Source: Streptomyces atratus (GTDB taxonomy: Bacteria; Actinomycetota; Actinomycetes; Streptomycetales; Streptomycetaceae). Taken from it: 64,000 bases of DNA. Shown here piece after piece: positions 48,047 through 59,165 of this stretch; positions within the stretch are counted from its first letter, which is position 1; every line of letters starts with the position of its first letter. A program made the translations under genes and the position numbers. The notes under the pieces were generated by a model. The model made no database searches, was not told where the DNA came from, and worked only from the letters and a program-made list of their open reading frames with translations. The DNA is taken from the NCBI RefSeq assembly GCF_900119365.1, contig NZ_FPJO01000001.1, positions 710,499-774,498 on the forward strand. The letters are read 5' to 3'.

Positions 48047-48093
48047 GGCCGAACCCCGCCCCCCCCGGATGCGGGTGGACGGGGTTCTCGGCC
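48047..48093 (-). terminator. Terminator after leuA
   Basis: Stem GGCCGAACCCCG / CGGGGTTCTCGGCC with a 2-base bulge, about 30 bases after the leuA stop, containing a run of eight C in the loop. Confidence 0.65.
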
Positions 48094-48123
48094 GTGCGGC
48101 TCGACGCCCTCGCGGGCGCCGGA

Positions 48124-50048
<1,925 letters not shown>

Positions 50049-50075
50049 GATGCGAAGAGACTAACCGAGGGGCGC

Positions 50076-50110
50076 CTGATACGTCGGTCCCGTATCAGTA
50101 TGCGGGACCG
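50076..50110. repeat. Two overlapping inverted repeats upstream of leuA
   Basis: IR1 is CTGATACG-N7-CGTATCAG (50076-50098). IR2 is CGGTCCCG-N10-CGGGACCG (50085-50110). They share bases and cannot pair at the same time. They lie between the leader peptide and the M4 protease gene, so they may be an operator for leuA, the protease, or both, or part of a longer leuA leader RNA. Confidence 0.55.
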
Positions 50111-50206
50111 GGCACAGGAAACGCCCAAGAGTGACCGATCACTCCATTTCGTCAATCCTGATCGCAACCAGTGACATCGCGATTACCTGGTGCCACAGTC
50201 GGCGGT

Positions 50207-51283
50207 ATGCAGCCTCAGTCACCGCACGGGTTCCACCCCGTCTTCTGCACGATCGTGCCGCCTCATGTCCTCGACAAGCTGTCGCAGTCCGACAACCCCG
50301 ATCTCGCCGGGCCCTCCCGCCGCACCCTGGAGAGCGACGCGGCCCGCCGCACCCGCCGCCAGATGGCCACGGTCGTCGCCGTGCCCGTCGCCCCCGCAAC
50401 CGACGGGGAAGCCTCCGACAAGCCCGACCGGACGCTCTACGACTGCCGCCACCGCACCCGACTGCCCGGCACCAAGGTCCGCTCCGAGGGCCAGGAGCCG
50501 ACGAAGGACGCGAGCGTCAACCGCGCGTACGCGGGGCTCGGCGCCACCTTCGAACTGCTGCTCAAGGCGTACGGCCGCCGTTCGATCGACGGCAACGGAC
50601 TGCCGCTGATCGGTTCCGTGCACTACGACGAGAAGTACAACAACGCCTTCTTCGACGGCGAGCAGATGGTCTTCGGCGACGGGGACGGCGAGGTCTTCCT
50701 GGACTTCACCGTCGCCATCGACGTGATCGGCCACGAGCTGACCCACGGCCTGACCCAGTACACCGCCAATCTGAGCTACTACGGCCAGTCCGGCGCGCTC
50801 AACGAATCCATGTCCGACGTCTTCGGCTCCCTGGTGAAGCAGTACACGCTGGGCCAGAGCGCCGACCAGGCGGACTGGCTGATCGGTGCCGGGCTGCTGG
50901 CGCCCGGCGTCCAGGGCACCGCACTGCGCTCCATGAAGGCGCCGGGCACGGCCTACGACGACGACGTGCTGGGCAAGGACCCGCAGCCCGCGTCGATGGA
51001 GGACTACATCCACACCAGCGAGGACAACGGCGGGGTGCACCTCAACTCCGGCATCCCGAACCGCGCGTTCTGTCTGCTGGCGACGGCGCTCGGCGGCAAT
51101 GCGTGGGAGCGGGCCGGGCAGCTCTGGTTCGATGTGCTCACAGGTGGTCAACTGGCCGTGGACGCGGACTTCGCGTCCTTCGCCCGGCTGACGGTCGCCG
51201 CGGCCCGCAGCCGCTTCGGCGAGGGCGACGAGACCGAGGCCGTCCTGAAGGCATGGTCGGAAGTGGGCGTACCGACCGCTTAG
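50207..51283 (+). CDS. M4 family metalloprotease, protealysin-like
   Basis: A 358-residue thermolysin-like zinc protease. The N-terminus has no signal peptide but carries the short protealysin propeptide motif ('FCTIVPPHVLDKLS', residues 13-26). Zinc ligands are His176 and His180 in 'GHELTHGL' and Glu200 in 'GALNESMSD'. The transition-state His278 is in 'GGVHLNSGIPNRAF'. Protealysin-type enzymes are kept inside or exported without a Sec signal and are controlled by an inhibitor gene next door, which is present here. Start ATG 50207. Confidence 0.92.
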   Translation: MQPQSPHGFHPVFCTIVPPHVLDKLSQSDNPDLAGPSRRTLESDAARRTRRQMATVVAVPVAPATDGEASDKPDRTLYDCRHRTRLPGTKVRSEGQEPTKDASVNRAYAGLGATFELLLKAYGRRSIDGNGLPLIGSVHYDEKYNNAFFDGEQMVFGDGDGEVFLDFTVAIDVIGHELTHGLTQYTANLSYYGQSGALNESMSDVFGSLVKQYTLGQSADQADWLIGAGLLAPGVQGTALRSMKAPGTAYDDDVLGKDPQPASMEDYIHTSEDNGGVHLNSGIPNRAFCLLATALGGNAWERAGQLWFDVLTGGQLAVDADFASFARLTVAAARSRFGEGDETEAVLKAWSEVGVPTA

Positions 51284-51314
51284 GACCCGGACGTCCGGCG
51301 TTGGAGGGCATCGC

Positions 51315-51581
51315 ATGCGGATTCAGGTCAGCAGGACCGGCGGCTTCGCCGGCATCGCACGCCACAGCGAGGTCGACACCGCCGGGCGGGACGACGCCCC
51401 CGAGTGGGAGGCACTGGCCGAGTCGGCGCTGGCCGCGGGCCACGACGCCCCGCCCAAGGGGGTGCCGGACGGCTTCCGGTACCGGATCACGGTCGGCGAC
51501 CGGACGGTCCACTGCGCGGACCCGAGGCTGACCGACGCCCAGCGGGCCCTGGTCTCACGCGTCCTGAAGGAGGGCGCATGA
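51315..51581 (+). CDS. Protealysin-inhibitor-like protein (emfourin family)
   Basis: An 88-residue protein starts at ATG 51315. 'MRIQVSRTGGFAGIARHSEVDT' (in parts) and 'RYRITVGDRTV' match the emfourin family, which inhibits protealysin-like M4 proteases and is encoded in the same operon in Serratia. It lies 31 bases after the protease stop and must be co-transcribed. No signal peptide, so both act in the same compartment. Confidence 0.8.
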   Translation: MRIQVSRTGGFAGIARHSEVDTAGRDDAPEWEALAESALAAGHDAPPKGVPDGFRYRITVGDRTVHCADPRLTDAQRALVSRVLKEGA

Positions 51582-51648
51582 GACCGGCCTCCCGGTGACC
51601 GGGGTCCCCGTGGCGCGGGCCCTCGCGGCCCGTGCCCGGTAATCCGGG

Positions 51649-51806
51649 TCAGAAGCCCAGCTTGCGCAGCTGCTTCGGGACCCATCCCGACTGCCGCCCT
51701 CGCGCCCTTCGGCCCCGGGGGCCTCAGCGGCTTCGGGCAGCTGCACCGTCCTCCGGCCGCCGGACCGGGCAGAACTCAGAAGCCCAGCTTGCGCAGCTGC
51801 TTCGGG
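51649..51806. repeat. 31-bp direct repeat, copy of the era 3' end
   Basis: The 31 bases at 51776-51806 (era codons for KQLRKLGF and the stop) occur again without change at 51649-51679, 127 bases away in the gene-free strip between the emfourin gene and era. The downstream copy is not translated as part of era. It looks like a short tandem duplication whose intervening sequence has diverged. Confidence 0.85.
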
Positions 51807-52741
51807 TCGCGCTGCCAGTCCTTGGCGACCTTCACATGGAGGTCCAGGAAGACCGGTGTGCCGAGCAGTGCCTCGATGTGTTTGCGCGACTTCGTGCCGA
51901 CGTCCTTCAGCCGCTTGCCCTTCGGGCCGATGATGATGCCCTTCTGGCTGGGCCGCTCGATGTAGACGTTGGCGTGGATGTCGAGCAGTGGCTTGTCCGC
52001 CGGGCGGCCCTCGCGGGGCAGCATCTCCTCGACGACGACCGCGATGGAGTGCGGCAGCTCGTCCCGTACGCCTTCGAGCGCGGCCTCGCGGATCAGCTCC
52101 GCGACCATGACCATCTCGGGCTCGTCGGTGAGGTCGCCCTCCGGGTAGAGCGGCGGGCTCTCCGGGAGCAGCGGGGCGATCAGGTCGCCGAGCAGGTCGA
52201 CCTGGGTGTCCTTGACCGCGGAGACCGGGATGATCTCCGCCCACTCGAAGCCGAGCTCTTCGCCGAGGCGGGAGACGGCGAGCAGCTGTTCGGCGAGCTG
52301 CTTGGAGTCGACCAGGTCGGTCTTGGTGATGATGGCGATCTTCGGGGTCTTCTTGATACCGGCGAGTTCCTTGACGATGTACTTGTCGCCGGGGCCGAGC
52401 TTCTGGTCGGCGGGCAGGCAGAAGCCGATGACGTCGACCTCGGCCCAGGTGGTCCGTACGACGTCGTTGAGCCGCTCGCCGAGCAGTGTGCGCGGCTTGT
52501 GCAGGCCGGGCGTGTCGACCAGGATCAGCTGCGCGTCGTCGCGGTGCACGATGCCGCGCACGGTGTGCCGGGTGGTCTGCGGCCGGTTGGAGGTGATCGC
52601 CACCTTCTGGCCGACCAGAGCGTTCGTGAGGGTGGACTTGCCCGCGTTGGGGCGGCCCACGAAGCAGGCGAAACCGGCCCGGTGGGGGGCCGTGCCCGCG
52701 GCCTGCTGCGCAGCGGCTTCTGTGTCAGGTCGAACGCTCAT
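51776..52741 (-). CDS. era: GTPase Era
   Basis: A 321-residue GTPase binds the 3' end of 16S rRNA during 30S assembly. G1 'GRPNAGKST', G3 'DTPG', G4 'TKTD' (usually NKxD) and a C-terminal KH domain with 'GPKGKRLKDVG'. Start ATG 52741; ATG 52750 is possible. It is the last gene of a minus-strand run that in other Streptomyces is close to phoH-ybeY, here separated by a secreted-protein pair. Confidence 0.95.
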   Translation of the reverse strand: MSVRPDTEAAAQQAAGTAPHRAGFACFVGRPNAGKSTLTNALVGQKVAITSNRPQTTRHTVRGIVHRDDAQLILVDTPGLHKPRTLLGERLNDVVRTTWAEVDVIGFCLPADQKLGPGDKYIVKELAGIKKTPKIAIITKTDLVDSKQLAEQLLAVSRLGEELGFEWAEIIPVSAVKDTQVDLLGDLIAPLLPESPPLYPEGDLTDEPEMVMVAELIREAALEGVRDELPHSIAVVVEEMLPREGRPADKPLLDIHANVYIERPSQKGIIIGPKGKRLKDVGTKSRKHIEALLGTPVFLDLHVKVAKDWQRDPKQLRKLGF

Positions 52742-52812
52742 GGCGCCCATTGTCCCCGATCCCGGCGGCCTCGCCGCACCAAGGGCCGCGGCGGGGCCTG
52801 CCGGGTGTCGCC

Positions 52813-53757
52813 TCAGGCGGTACGGGCACGGCTCCGGCGGACCCGTACCCACATCGCCGTACCCCCGCCGACGATCACCAGCAGGATCCCGGCCATCAGC
52901 CAGGGCAGGGCGAAGTACGGGACGGCGGCGGACTCGCGGGTCTGCCGGGCGCTCGCGGTCAGCCGGATCTCGCCCCATTCCAGCTGGGGCGCGTCGGCCC
53001 ACTGTTCGGTCAGCCGGACCTCCTGGCGGGGCAGCAGCTCGGAGGGGATCCGCTTCAGGTCGCGGGCGAGCAGGGTGCGGCCGAAGAGCCCCTCGGCCTT
53101 GAGGGCGACCTTGGGGCTGAGGGTGACATTGCCCCGGTTGCGGAGCGTGTACGAGATGACGGCCCGGCTCTGCCCGGTGCCGGGGACCAGCGGCTGGGTG
53201 TGCTCGACCCGGATGTCGTCCACGGAGAGCGCGGGCATGGTCGGGCCGTTCACCCGCAGATAGATCCGGGCGCCGACCGCCTTCTGGATGCCCACGGCGA
53301 CGGAACCGGCGTCGGCCGGGTCCATGCGCTCGTCGAGCGCGACGAGCGCGCCGGGGTGGTCGCCCGGTTCGGCGTTCTCGGGGACGGTGATGGTGAGCGG
53401 GACGGTGACCGATCCGTGCGGCTCCACGGTGACCCGGTCGCGGTCGGTCCTGGCCCAGGCGCCGACCGAGCGCTGCCGCTCGTCGCGGGCCCGTACGGCG
53501 AAGCCGCCGTCGCGCGCGGTGTTGTAGGCGTCGGCCGCGTACAGCCGGAAGGTCTGCGGCCGGTCCGTCCTGTTGGTGACGGTGACCTTGTCGTGGAGCG
53601 TGGCGCCGGGGTCGGCCGAGAGGTAGAAGTACGGGCGCTGACCGGCCCGTTCGGTGGCCGGGTAGACCGACCAGCTGCCGTTGTCCGCGGCGTGGGCGGC
53701 GGGCGCGCCGATCAGCAGGAGGGCGCCGGCCAGGAGAGTCAGGTAGATGGTGCGCAC
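52813..53757 (-). CDS. DUF916 (WxL-associated) surface protein
   Basis: A 314-residue protein has an N-terminal signal peptide ending near 'AHA', an Ig-like beta domain opening 'WSVYPATERAGQRPYFYLSADPG' (in parts), 'VEPHGSVTVPLTITVPENAEPGDHPGALVA' (in parts), and a C-terminal membrane helix (about 283-303) with an Arg tail. This is the DUF916/peptidoglycan-binding layout found beside WxL proteins in Firmicutes. The gene upstream encodes a WxL-like protein, separated by about 80 bases. Start GTG 53757. Confidence 0.75.
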   Translation of the reverse strand: MRTIYLTLLAGALLLIGAPAAHAADNGSWSVYPATERAGQRPYFYLSADPGATLHDKVTVTNRTDRPQTFRLYAADAYNTARDGGFAVRARDERQRSVGAWARTDRDRVTVEPHGSVTVPLTITVPENAEPGDHPGALVALDERMDPADAGSVAVGIQKAVGARIYLRVNGPTMPALSVDDIRVEHTQPLVPGTGQSRAVISYTLRNRGNVTLSPKVALKAEGLFGRTLLARDLKRIPSELLPRQEVRLTEQWADAPQLEWGEIRLTASARQTRESAAVPYFALPWLMAGILLVIVGGGTAMWVRVRRSRARTA

Positions 53758-53840
53758 GGTGCGAAGCCCCCGGGTGGTGGTCGGGACGGGCGGTCCGGGC
53801 GGGTGCGCGCCCGGTCCGCCTGCTGGTCGGGACCGCTCGG

Positions 53841-55217
53841 TCAGGTGAGGGTGAGGGTGAGCACGCCGGAGTACGCGCCGGGGGCGGTGTACGCCGGTAC
53901 GCTCAGCGCGAGCCGGGCGTCGACGGTGAACTCGCCGCCGGTGACGGTCCCGTTCGGCGTGGACGCCAGGGTGGCGCCCGCGCTGCCGACCGAGCCCTCG
54001 GAACCCGCCGCGCAGGTGCTCGGGCTGCCGGGCTTCGTCGCGCAGACCGGGGTCCAGGCGAGTGCGGAGGCACCGATCGTCGCGCCGCCGGGACCCTTGA
54101 AGTCGGTGACCTTCCCGGTCAGGGACCAGCCCGCGGGGCCGCCGCGGAAGTCCTCGACCGTGACCGTCTGCAAGGAGCCCCGGGAGGCGCCGCCGCGGCC
54201 GAAGTCGACCGCCGACATCTCGACGGTGTCCCCGGCCTGGACCATGGAGAGCGTGCCCGCCTCGATGGAGGTGTCGAGCCGCTGGCTGCCGTCCGGGATC
54301 TCGCCGCCGCCACCGGTGACGGTGTAGGCCTGCGGGCCGGCGCCCTTGGCCGGGTCCCAGCTGCCGCCCTCGTAGGCGACGATGCCGGTGGTCGCCGGAT
54401 CGTCGACGGTGAGCCGGCCGCTGAAGTTGCCGGAGCCGTCCGCCTTGGCGGTGGCCGTGTCGGCGGTCGGCGCGTCACCGGCCCGGCCGGCGAGGGTGAT
54501 GTCCGCGCCGGGGGTGAACTTCGACCCGGTGACGGTGACCGCGTCGCCCGCCTTGCCGGACGCGGCCCCGAGCTGGATGGCACGCTCGTTGACCTGGCCG
54601 CCGTCGTCCGTCGCGATGATCGTCTCGGAGACGGGGGCGGGCGGGTCCGTCACCGTGCAGGGGGTGTCCAGCTCCATGATGTAGCTGGTGTGGATGTTGT
54701 AGTCGCCGGGCGAGAGCGTGATCTGTCCGGGCGCGGTGACCGTGAAGGTGCCGGTCATCGAGAACGACGGGAAAGCGCCCTTGCCGGGTACCGGGTCGTT
54801 CTTCTTCGGGCCCGCGACGGTGACGCTCGCGCTCTGCGCACCGCCGACGGTGACCTTGCCGGTCGGCGTCATGATGTCGGCGGGCAGCGCCAGGTCGACC
54901 GGGTTCCCGGCGGCCGGCGCGACGACGGTGTACGTGACCGTGACCGTGTCGCCCACCCTCGGGGCGGCGTTGTCGACGGTGATCTCGGCCTTCGTGGTCC
55001 CGTCGATCGGCGGGATGCCCGCGATGGCCGGCGGGATGCAGTGGGTGGGGAAGTCCACCGGCACCGAGGCGGTGACCATGGCCTGCGCGGGGCCCGCGAG
55101 CCCGCCTCCCCCGGCCACGACGAGCGCGCCGACGCCCAGTGCGGCGGCCCAGCGGCGGCCCGGCCGTCTTCGGGCAGCGGATCTTCGCATGCTGATTCTT
55201 CGGACGGTCTGACGCAT
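53841..55217 (-). CDS. Secreted beta-rich protein with WxL-like C-terminus
   Basis: The 458-residue product starts at ATG 55217 after GGAGGGGG. A long basic signal peptide (about 1-46, 'GVGALVVAGGGGLAGPAQA') is followed by three Ig-like beta regions; the second contains an IPT/TIG-type 'AGDAVTVTGSKFTPGADITL' (in parts). The C-terminal 150 residues ('VTDFKGPGGATIGASALAWTPVC', 'AYTAPGAYSGVLTLTLT') resemble a WxL domain, with a Tyr-rich end but no second W-x-L. No sortase motif. It probably attaches to the cell wall together with the DUF916 partner. Confidence 0.7.
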   Translation of the reverse strand: MRQTVRRISMRRSAARRRPGRRWAAALGVGALVVAGGGGLAGPAQAMVTASVPVDFPTHCIPPAIAGIPPIDGTTKAEITVDNAAPRVGDTVTVTYTVVAPAAGNPVDLALPADIMTPTGKVTVGGAQSASVTVAGPKKNDPVPGKGAFPSFSMTGTFTVTAPGQITLSPGDYNIHTSYIMELDTPCTVTDPPAPVSETIIATDDGGQVNERAIQLGAASGKAGDAVTVTGSKFTPGADITLAGRAGDAPTADTATAKADGSGNFSGRLTVDDPATTGIVAYEGGSWDPAKGAGPQAYTVTGGGGEIPDGSQRLDTSIEAGTLSMVQAGDTVEMSAVDFGRGGASRGSLQTVTVEDFRGGPAGWSLTGKVTDFKGPGGATIGASALAWTPVCATKPGSPSTCAAGSEGSVGSAGATLASTPNGTVTGGEFTVDARLALSVPAYTAPGAYSGVLTLTLT

Positions 55218-55370
55218 GGAGCCCCCTCCTGCGGATGCGGCGCGGCGGCTCTCCGCGCCGACGGGGGCCCATTGACGGCTCCGGCCCCGCAGAAGTCAAT
55301 GGGAGCGGAACCCCTGGGCTGATGACCCATCAGATGCTGTCAAGATCCGTGCTTCCCGCACCCGGTGCGC

Positions 55371-55403
55371 GAACGCCCCGCACCGGTCGGGTGCGGGGCG
55401 TTC
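55371..55403 (-). terminator. Terminator after the cdd-like gene
   Basis: Perfect 14-bp stem GAACGCCCCGCACC / GGTGCGGGGCGTTC with a 5-base loop, about 30 bases beyond the cdd-like stop. It separates the phoH-to-cdd operon from the WxL-like gene. Confidence 0.75.
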
Positions 55404-55430
55404 GTACACGGTGTGCGGATCGTGCCGCCG

Positions 55431-55784
55431 TCAGCCCGCCGTCACACTGACCCGCAGTGTGCCGTCGGGACCGGCGAGCAGTACGGGGGTGTCCGGGCCG
55501 CCCAGGTCCCGTACCGCGGCACGGTCCTCGTCCGACGGGGTCTCGGCCTCGGAGACGACCGCGGCCGCCTCCAGGGAGGTGGCCCCGCTGGCCACGGCCA
55601 TCGCCACGGCGGTCTGCAGCGCGCTGAGTTTCAGCGACTCCAGCCGTACGGTGCCCGCGACGTACGTACGCCCGGTCTCGTCCCGTACGGCCGCGCCCTC
55701 CGGCACACCGTTGCGGGCGCGGGCGCTGCGCGCCAGCGTGACGATCTTGCGGTCCTCGGCGCCGAGGTCGGTGCTCTCAGTCAT
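55431..55784 (-). CDS. Cytidine deaminase-like protein without catalytic residues
   Basis: A 117-residue protein starts at ATG 55784. The order '[34 protein letters not shown]' (in parts) and '[16 protein letters not shown]' follows the cytidine deaminase fold. The active-site H-A-E is replaced by 'LSALQTA' and the P-C-x-x-C zinc motif is absent. It therefore should not bind zinc or deaminate. It sits at the end of the phoH-ybeY-cbs-mmcQ operon in Streptomyces. Confidence 0.75.
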   Translation of the reverse strand: MTESTDLGAEDRKIVTLARSARARNGVPEGAAVRDETGRTYVAGTVRLESLKLSALQTAVAMAVASGATSLEAAAVVSEAETPSDEDRAAVRDLGGPDTPVLLAGPDGTLRVSVTAG

Positions 55785-55845
55785 GTGCCGAGCATACGAA
55801 CCGGGCGCACCGTCCCGAGCACCGCCCACGAACCGGGCGCACCGC

Positions 55846-56199
55846 CTACGGCCGGTCGAGCCGCAGCCGGTCCGCCTTCGGCAGTCCCGCCACCACCAGG
55901 TCGTAAGAGTCCTCGATCAGCTCGCGGAACACCCGGTCGGGCACCCCGGACACCGTCACCGTGTTCCAGTGCCGTTTGTTCATGTGCCAGCCCGGCACCA
56001 CCGCCTCGTACTTCTCCCGCAGCCGCACCGCCTCGTCCGGGTCGCACTTCAGGTTCACCGTCAGCGGCCGGGCGTCCAGCGCGCTGAGCGCGAACATCTT
56101 GCCGAGCACCTTGAAGACGGAGGTCTCGGGGCCGAACGGGAACTCCTCGGCGCTCGCGTTGAACTCCAGGCAGAAGGCCCTCAGCTGCTGCGGGGTCAA
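55846..56199 (-). CDS. MmcQ/YjbR family protein
   Basis: A 117-residue protein of the MmcQ/YjbR fold: '[21 protein letters not shown]' (in parts), '[16 protein letters not shown]', '[10 protein letters not shown]' and '[12 protein letters not shown]'. The fold resembles a DNA-binding cradle (CyaY-like) but the role is unknown. It appears to start at TTG 56199, which overlaps the stop of the upstream gene (TTGA), implying translational coupling. Confidence 0.85.
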   Translation of the reverse strand: MTPQQLRAFCLEFNASAEEFPFGPETSVFKVLGKMFALSALDARPLTVNLKCDPDEAVRLREKYEAVVPGWHMNKRHWNTVTVSGVPDRVFRELIEDSYDLVVAGLPKADRLRLDRP

Positions 56200-57488
56200 T
56201 CCTCGTCCTCCCCCTGTGGCGCCACGGGCTCCACCAGCACCGTGACGATCTTGTTGCGGCGGCCCGCCGGGGACTCCGCGGTCAGCCGCAGCCGGCGGCC
56301 GTCCGGCAGGTCGACCACGGCCGAGGCCCCGGCGATCGGGACCCGCCCCAGCGCCTTGGCCAGCAGTCCGCCGACGGTCTCCACGTCCTCGTCGTCGTAC
56401 TCGTCGAGGCCGAACAGCTCCCCGAGGTCGCCGATGTCGAGGCGCGCGGTCACCCGGAAGCAGTCGTTCCCCAGCTCCGTGACGGGCGGGAGCTCACGGT
56501 CGTACTCGTCGGTGATCTCGCCGACGATCTCCTCGAGGATGTCCTCGATGGTGACGATGCCCGCCGTGCCGCCGTACTCGTCGATCACCACGGCGACGTG
56601 GCTGCGCTCCTGCTGCATCTCGCGCAGCAGGTCACCGGCGTTCTTGGTGTCGGGCACGAAGGCGGCCGGCCGCATCGCGGTGGAGACCAGATCGGCCTCC
56701 GACTCGCGGTTGATGTGGGTCTTGCGGACCAGGTCCTTGAGATAGACGATGCCGACGATGTCGTCCTCGTTCTCCCCGGTGACCGGGATGCGCGAGAAAC
56801 CGGAGCGCAGGGCCAGGGTGAGCGCCTGCCGGATCGTCTTGTAGCGCTCGATGCAGACCAGGTCCGTCCGCGGCACCATGACCTCGCGCACCAGCGTGTC
56901 GCCGAGCTCGAAGACGGAGTGCACCATGCGGCGCTCCTCGTCCTCGATCAGCGACTCCGCCTCGGCGAGGTCGACCATCGCGCGCAGTTCGGCCTCGCTG
57001 GCGAACGGGCCCTTGCGGAAACCCTTGCCCGGGGTCAGCGCGTTGCCGATGAGGATCAGCAGCTGCGGGATCGGGCCCATGACCCGGGCCAGCGGCAGCA
57101 GGACGTACGCCGCGGCGGTGGCCGTGTTCAGCGGGTGCTGGCGGCCGATGGTGCGCGGCGAGACGCCGATGGCGACGTAGGAGACGAGGACCATCACGCC
57201 CATGGCGACGGCCAGCGCCTCCCAGGTCTGCGGAAATTCCTTCAGGCAGGCGTACGTGACGAGCACCCCGGCCGACATCTCGCAGGCGACCCGCACCAGC
57301 AGGGCGACGTTGAGATAGCGGGTCGGATCCGCCGCGACCTGCTCCAGCTTCCCGCTGCCGCGCCGCCCGGAGCGGACCGCCTCGGCGGCCCGGAAACTGG
57401 AGACCCGGGCGATGCCCGCCTCCGCGCAGGCCGCCAGCCAGCCGCCGACGACCAGCAGAACGGCCCCGAGAACGAGAGGAACACTCAC
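56196..57488 (-). CDS. CNNM/CorC-type hemolysin-family membrane protein
   Basis: A 430-residue protein has an N-terminal DUF21/CNNM membrane domain (four helices, '[21 protein letters not shown]', in parts), two CBS domains ('[16 protein letters not shown]', '[28 protein letters not shown]', in parts) and a C-terminal CorC_HlyC domain. Relatives export or sense magnesium or cobalt. It starts with GTG 57488, overlapping the ybeY stop (GTGA). Confidence 0.92.
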   Translation of the reverse strand: MSVPLVLGAVLLVVGGWLAACAEAGIARVSSFRAAEAVRSGRRGSGKLEQVAADPTRYLNVALLVRVACEMSAGVLVTYACLKEFPQTWEALAVAMGVMVLVSYVAIGVSPRTIGRQHPLNTATAAAYVLLPLARVMGPIPQLLILIGNALTPGKGFRKGPFASEAELRAMVDLAEAESLIEDEERRMVHSVFELGDTLVREVMVPRTDLVCIERYKTIRQALTLALRSGFSRIPVTGENEDDIVGIVYLKDLVRKTHINRESEADLVSTAMRPAAFVPDTKNAGDLLREMQQERSHVAVVIDEYGGTAGIVTIEDILEEIVGEITDEYDRELPPVTELGNDCFRVTARLDIGDLGELFGLDEYDDEDVETVGGLLAKALGRVPIAGASAVVDLPDGRRLRLTAESPAGRRNKIVTVLVEPVAPQGEDED

Positions 57489-57982
57489 GAGACGGTGGGG
57501 GCGGGCGACGGGCCGGTCAGGCCGTGCTCGGCGCGCCAGCCGTCGACGATCGCGGCCTGGAGGCCGAACATCTCGGCCTTCTCGTCCGGCTCCTCGTGGT
57601 CGTACCCGAGGAGGTGCAGCACTCCGTGGACGGTGAGGAGCTGGAGCTCCTCGTCCATGGAGTGCCGGGTCTCCGCGTCCTCGCCCTGCTTCTTGGCGAC
57701 CTCCGGGCAGAGCACGATGTCACCGAGGAGTCCCTGCGGGGGCTCCTCGTCGTCCTTGGCCGGCGGACGCAGCTCGTCCATCGGGAAGGACATGACATCG
57801 GTCGGGCCCGGGAGGTCCATCCACTGGATGTGGAGCTGTTCCATGGCGTCGGTGTCCACCACGATCACCGAGAGCTCGGAGAGCGGGTGGATCCGCATCC
57901 TCGCGAGTGCGTAGCGGGCGATGTCGAGGATCGCCTGCTCGTCGACCTCGGTTCCGGACTCGTTGTTGACGTCGATCGACAT
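57485..57982 (-). CDS. ybeY: Endoribonuclease YbeY (rRNA maturation)
   Basis: A 165-residue metalloprotein. The zinc site H-x3-H-x5-H is in '[14 protein letters not shown]'. YbeY matures the 3' end of 16S rRNA and supports ribosome quality control. It is between phoH and the CNNM gene, the usual order in many bacteria, and near era, another 16S assembly factor. Confidence 0.95.
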   Translation of the reverse strand: MSIDVNNESGTEVDEQAILDIARYALARMRIHPLSELSVIVVDTDAMEQLHIQWMDLPGPTDVMSFPMDELRPPAKDDEEPPQGLLGDIVLCPEVAKKQGEDAETRHSMDEELQLLTVHGVLHLLGYDHEEPDEKAEMFGLQAAIVDGWRAEHGLTGPSPAPTVS

Positions 57983-57991
57983 GGTGCGCTG

Positions 57992-59023
<1,032 letters not shown>

Positions 59024-59165
59024 GGGCCGGCTCTGTGGCCTGCACATACCTCCCGTTGCAAGGTTCTCGCCGATCGACAACCTCTCGGATCTACAAGCCT
59101 ACGACTCCGCACCGACAACACCGAGGGCTTTTTCGCACACGCTCACGAACAGCCGTGCCCGGCCG

